NCBI GenBank assembly: GCA_037200975.1
Contig: JBBCGI010000001.1
Coordinates: forward strand, 4,585,653-4,649,652
Source: Pseudomonadota bacterium
GTDB taxonomy: Bacteria > Pseudomonadota > Gammaproteobacteria > Steroidobacterales > Steroidobacteraceae
Reading direction: 5' to 3'
DNA length: 64,000 bases
Part shown: piece after piece, positions 60,891 to 64,000 of the stretch
Position numbering within the stretch: position 1 is the stretch's first letter
Layout of the letters: each line of letters starts with the position of its first letter
The notes under the pieces: model-generated
What the model was told of the DNA's origin: nothing
The model's database searches: none
Seen by the model: only the letters and a program-made list of their open reading frames with translations
Program-made: the position numbers and the translations under genes

Positions 60891-61616
60891 ATGGAACCTA
60901 CTGCTGCTGCTGCTGCTGCCGAAGTCACCAACCCGTACGGCCTCACAGCCCTTTGGCGAGACGGCGGCCCGATCGCCCAGGCGACGCTGATCATTCTGGT
61001 GATCATGTCTGCCGTCTCCTGGTACATCATCTTTTCGAAACTGTGGGATCAGCGCCGCCTCAGGCAGGGCGCGAAGGTGGTCGAGAAGCAGTTCTGGAGC
61101 TCGGGTTCCCTTAAGGAAGCTGTCGACCGTCTGCCGAAGGACAATGACTTCCGCCAGGTCGCCGAAGACGGCCTGCGCGCCTCGGCCCACCATGAAGGCC
61201 GCCTGACGGATCGCATCGACCTGCACGAGTGGGTGACGATGTCCCTGCAGCGCTCGGTCGATTCGGTCAACAGCAACCTCAGCAACGGCCTCGCGTTCCT
61301 CGCGACCGTCGGTTCGACCGCGCCGTTCGTCGGCCTGTTCGGCACCGTCGTCGGCATCCTGAAGGCGCTCGTGAACATCGGCGTCAGCGGCCAGGCATCG
61401 ATCGACAAGGTCGCCGGCCCCGTCGGTGAAGCCTTGATCATGACCGCCATCGGTCTGTTCGTCGCCGTTCCGGCGGTCATGGGCTACAACTGGCTGCTCC
61501 GTCGTAACAAGAACATCAGCGAGAGCCTGCGTAACTTCGCCTCGGACCTGCATGCGTATCTCGTGGGCGGCGCCCGCGTTGCGCAGGGTGCTCCTGTTTC
61601 TGGTGGCAAGAAGTAA
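60891..61616 (+). CDS. exbB: ExbB proton-channel subunit (MotA/TolQ/ExbB family)
   Basis: This 241-residue MotA/TolQ/ExbB protein has three membrane segments: about 22-42, then two in the second half (FLATVGSTAPFVGLFGTVVGILKAL and GEALIMTAIGLFVAVPAVMGYNWL). With ExbD it forms the proton channel that drives TonB. The ATG at 60891 follows GAGGAAA; the upstream in-frame start lies in the hairpin region. Confidence 0.92.
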   Translation: MEPTAAAAAAEVTNPYGLTALWRDGGPIAQATLIILVIMSAVSWYIIFSKLWDQRRLRQGAKVVEKQFWSSGSLKEAVDRLPKDNDFRQVAEDGLRASAHHEGRLTDRIDLHEWVTMSLQRSVDSVNSNLSNGLAFLATVGSTAPFVGLFGTVVGILKALVNIGVSGQASIDKVAGPVGEALIMTAIGLFVAVPAVMGYNWLLRRNKNISESLRNFASDLHAYLVGGARVAQGAPVSGGKK

Positions 61617-61662
61617 ACCCGGTAACCCGGGTCTTACGTTTCACCAACTGAGGTAGAACACC

Positions 61663-62103
61663 ATGGCGATGAGTGTCGGTTCGAGCGACGGCGACGAGGC
61701 AGGGTCAATCGCGGAGATCAATACGACTCCGCTGGTCGACATCATGCTCGTGCTGCTGATCATTTTTCTGATCACGGTGCCCGTGATCAAGAAGATGGCG
61801 AATGTCGAGATCCCGAAGGCGGTCAACATTCCGACGCAGACCAAGCCCGAGAACATCACTATTTCGGTGGACAAGGCCGGCACCATTTATTGGAACGCCG
61901 GCACCATCGACAAGAACGTGTTTTTTCAGCGCATCGTCTCCGAAGCACGGAAGGTGCCCCAGCCCGAATTCCACATCCGCGGCGACAAAGACGCGCGCTG
62001 GGAAGGAGTCGGGCGGGTCATCTTCAACCTGCAGCGCGGTGGCATCGTGAAAGTTGGGTTCATCACCGAGCCGGATCGCGGCAGCATCCGCGTCACGCGC
62101 TGA
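61663..62103 (+). CDS. exbD1: ExbD proton-channel subunit, copy 1
   Basis: This 146-residue ExbD/TolR protein has a short cytoplasmic N-terminus and one membrane helix (LVDIMLVLLIIFLITVPV), whose Asp is the proton carrier, followed by a periplasmic domain. It starts 46 bp after exbB. A second, different exbD follows, as in the Xanthomonas cluster. Confidence 0.92.
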   Translation: MAMSVGSSDGDEAGSIAEINTTPLVDIMLVLLIIFLITVPVIKKMANVEIPKAVNIPTQTKPENITISVDKAGTIYWNAGTIDKNVFFQRIVSEARKVPQPEFHIRGDKDARWEGVGRVIFNLQRGGIVKVGFITEPDRGSIRVTR

Positions 62104-62123
62104 GAACTTCGAGGTAATTTCGT

Positions 62124-62543
62124 ATGGCAATGGCAGTAGGCGGCGCCGAAGGCGCACCGATGATGGAGATCAATACGACTCCGCTCATCGACGTGATGCT
62201 CGTGCTCATCATCGTGTTGATCATGTCGATTCCGGTCATGACGCACGCGACCAAGCTCGATATGCCGCAAACCAACAATCCGCCGCCGACGGTTCGACCT
62301 GAAGTCATTCAGCTCGATATCGACTTCGACGGCACGATTGTGTGGAACGGCACGGTGGTCAGCGGCATTCCGCAGCTCGAGAGTTTCTTCCGCTCGGAGA
62401 CGGGCAAGGATCCGCAGCCGGAGATTCATCTGCGTCCCGATCGTCGGTCGCGTTATGAAACCACGGCGCTCGTGATGGCGGCGGCACAGCGCAACCACAT
62501 GAAGAAAATGGGCTTCGTGAATACCGCGGAGTTCCGCGACTAG
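62124..62543 (+). CDS. exbD2: ExbD proton-channel subunit, copy 2
   Basis: This 139-residue ExbD/TolR paralogue has the membrane helix LIDVMLVLIIVLIMSIPVM with the conserved Asp, and the same INTTPL lead-in as copy 1. The periplasmic part differs clearly from copy 1, so this is an old duplication. In Xanthomonas the second ExbD is needed only for some processes. Confidence 0.91.
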   Translation: MAMAVGGAEGAPMMEINTTPLIDVMLVLIIVLIMSIPVMTHATKLDMPQTNNPPPTVRPEVIQLDIDFDGTIVWNGTVVSGIPQLESFFRSETGKDPQPEIHLRPDRRSRYETTALVMAAAQRNHMKKMGFVNTAEFRD

Positions 62544-62629
62544 TCAAACGCCTGAATCTATTGGGAAACTTTCTGCCGTCATGAGCATCAAATTTGCAGA
62601 TGTCTTGACGGTGGGTTGATCAAACCGAG

Positions 62630-62659
62630 CCGCGGCCTCTCAAAGACCGCGGTTCTTTT
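62630..62659 (+). terminator. Probable terminator after exbD2
   Basis: CCGCGG (62630-62635) pairs with CCGCGG (62647-62652) around an 11-nt loop and is followed by TTCTTTT. It lies between exbD2 and the TPR gene, so the TPR gene may depend on read-through or its own promoter. Confidence 0.5.
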
Positions 62660-62675
62660 GTAAGGAGCGTCGGAA

Positions 62676-63941
62676 GTGCGTGATCGGTTAAACCTTCGGT
62701 CCAACCTGAAGTCCGCAATCGCTGTCATCGGCCTGCTTGGTATGACTTCCACTGTTTGGGCGGCGGACCCGCCGGCCGTCCCGGATGATGCTTGCGGCGT
62801 GCGCAAGATGACCAAGAAGCTCGAGAAGCCATTGGGGGCCGCGCAGGACGCTCGCGGCACGAAGAACTGGCAACAGATGCTCGACAAGGCGAACGAGGCG
62901 GATGCCGTTCCCGTTCCGAAAACTCCCTACGATGAGTTCTGGATCCACGAATTCCGCGGCATCGCGAACGCCAACCTCAAGCAGTATCCCGAATCCCTCA
63001 AAGACCTCGAGGCGGCGCTCAATTCTCCCTGCATGACCGAAAGCGACAAGGCGGGGCGCACCAAGCTCATCGCGCAGGTCGCGTATCAGATCAAGGATTA
63101 CCCGAAAGCCATCGATTACGGCAAACGTGCCTACGAGGCGAACCCCGATGCCGACATGGGCATCTACCTCGGTAATTCCTATTACATCCAGAACGATTAC
63201 GAAAACGCGGTCAAAGTCCTCAAGGACGTGGTCGAGAAGCTCAAGGCGGCGGGCAAGAGTCCCGACGAGCAGACCCTGCGCATCATTCAAAGCGCCTGCT
63301 ACAACATCAAGGACAACGATTGCGTCGCCGAGCAGATGGAACAGCTCGTCGCCCACTATCCGAAGCCGAACTACTGGCTGGATCTCACCAATTCGTTGAT
63401 GCGTGTCAGCAAGAACGACAAGGAATTGCTCAACATCCTGCGTCTCGCCGACGGCGTCGACGTAATGAGCGAAGCCCCGCAATACACCGAGATGGCACAG
63501 CTGGCGATGGCCCAGGGTCTGCCGGGCGAAGCGCAGGCGATCATCGAGAAGGGCAACGCGAAGGGCATCTTCAAGGAAGCGCGCGAGAAGGCGCTCGCTG
63601 CACGCATCCTCGGCGAAGCCAAGACGGCGGTCGAACTCGACAAGTCCACGCTGCCCAAGCAGGACGCCTCAGCGCGGGCCAAGCCCACCGGCGATTCCGA
63701 CGTGAAGCTCGGTGCCGCGTACCTGAGCTACGGCGAAAACGACAAGGCGATCGAGGCGTTGACACGCGGGCTCGGCAAGAGCGGCGTCAAGAATCCCGAT
63801 GAAGCCGGGTTGCTGCTCGGCATCGCCTATATGCGCGCGAACAAGAAAACGGAGGCCGCGACGGCCTTCGGCACCGTCAACAAAGATCCGGCGATGACGC
63901 GTATCGCGAAGCTGTGGTTGCTGAAGGCGGGCGAGGCTTGA
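62676..63941 (+). CDS. Exported tetratricopeptide-repeat protein
   Basis: This 421-residue protein has a signal peptide (SAIAVIGLLGMTSTVWA, cleavage at about residue 29) and TPR-like helical repeats through most of its length (YPKAIDYGKRAYEANPDADMG, AAYLSYGENDKAIEALTRGL). It probably acts in the periplasm as a scaffold next to the TonB system, and similar genes commonly follow exbD in this group of bacteria. The GTG at 62676 is preceded by AAGGAG at 8 bases. Confidence 0.8.
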   Translation: MRDRLNLRSNLKSAIAVIGLLGMTSTVWAADPPAVPDDACGVRKMTKKLEKPLGAAQDARGTKNWQQMLDKANEADAVPVPKTPYDEFWIHEFRGIANANLKQYPESLKDLEAALNSPCMTESDKAGRTKLIAQVAYQIKDYPKAIDYGKRAYEANPDADMGIYLGNSYYIQNDYENAVKVLKDVVEKLKAAGKSPDEQTLRIIQSACYNIKDNDCVAEQMEQLVAHYPKPNYWLDLTNSLMRVSKNDKELLNILRLADGVDVMSEAPQYTEMAQLAMAQGLPGEAQAIIEKGNAKGIFKEAREKALAARILGEAKTAVELDKSTLPKQDASARAKPTGDSDVKLGAAYLSYGENDKAIEALTRGLGKSGVKNPDEAGLLLGIAYMRANKKTEAATAFGTVNKDPAMTRIAKLWLLKAGEA

Positions 63942-64000
63942 TGAATACGAGGGTTAATTTTTCATTTACGCGGAGTGTGCGTGTGTCTATTCGTAGAGCA
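63941..64000 (+). CDS. Possible start of the next gene (partial)
   Basis: An ATG at 63941 overlaps the TGA of the TPR gene (TGATG) and stays open to the window end (MNTRVNFSFTRSVRVSIRRA). Only 20 codons are visible, so neither function nor reality can be judged. Confidence 0.3.
   Translation, partial: MNTRVNFSFTRSVRVSIRRA

Noticed and set aside
1..64000. CRISPR arrays, prophage or conjugative genes
   Set aside because: No regularly spaced direct repeats, integrase, phage structural or transfer genes are seen. The only mobile gene found is the RAYT transposase.

Overview
The window is GC-rich, densely coding bacterial DNA, most likely from a gammaproteobacterium of the Xanthomonadales/Nevskiales/Steroidobacter side. 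This rests on a fused aspartate kinase-diaminopimelate decarboxylase, bifunctional HisB, a TrpR-like regulator heading the his operon, a tonB-exbB-exbD-exbD cluster, and SAM-I riboswitch control of metX-metB. The taxonomic call is an inference from gene architecture; there is no rRNA gene in the window.

Layout. (1) 0.2-8.2 kb: a maltodextrin-type locus with a cytoplasmic alpha-glucosidase, a secreted alpha-amylase, a large TonB-dependent receptor and a flavin-dependent halogenase. One 14-bp operator-like box is repeated upstream of each of the first three transcription units. (2) 8.4-12.9 kb: a PQQ/heme dehydrogenase, a secreted thermonuclease-like protein, and a divergent GST / AEC permease pair around a 20-bp perfect palindrome. 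(3) 13.0-29.7 kb: an accessory, apparently aromatic-catabolic region. It holds a ThDP enzyme, a 5-carboxyvanillate-decarboxylase-like amidohydrolase, an aldehyde dehydrogenase, AraC and MarR regulators, a FadB-like beta-oxidation protein, an aromatic-acid MFS carrier, a MetE-like protein, hydrolases and a coupled pair of LigF-type GSTs. This region is studded with a REP repeat family and carries its probable mobilising RAYT transposase. (4) 29.7-38.4 kb: apt, an L,D-transpeptidase, a large MFS/spermidine-synthase fusion, a SAM hydrolase and lysAC. (5) 38.4-45.8 kb: a compact his operon on the minus strand (hisR, then hisG-D-C-B-H-A-F-IE), in which hisF appears to start with ATT. (6) 45.9-48.3 kb: SAM-I riboswitch and metX-metB. 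(7) 48.4-55.4 kb: an ilvC-leuA-ilvE-leuC-leuD-leuB operon on the minus strand behind a leader peptide and attenuator, interrupted by a REP cluster. (8) 55.5-64 kb: a leucyl aminopeptidase, an MFS protein, ilvD, the TonB energising cluster and a TPR protein.

How it fits together. The TonB-ExbB-ExbD cluster can energise receptors such as the one at 3.7 kb. The amylase would cut starch outside the inner membrane and the alpha-glucosidase would finish the oligosaccharides inside. The his, met and ilv/leu blocks show three different control modes: a TrpR-family operator, a riboswitch and ribosome-mediated attenuation. The REP family is the most unusual element. It occurs at four loci, flanks its transposase, and contains the stop codons of five genes.
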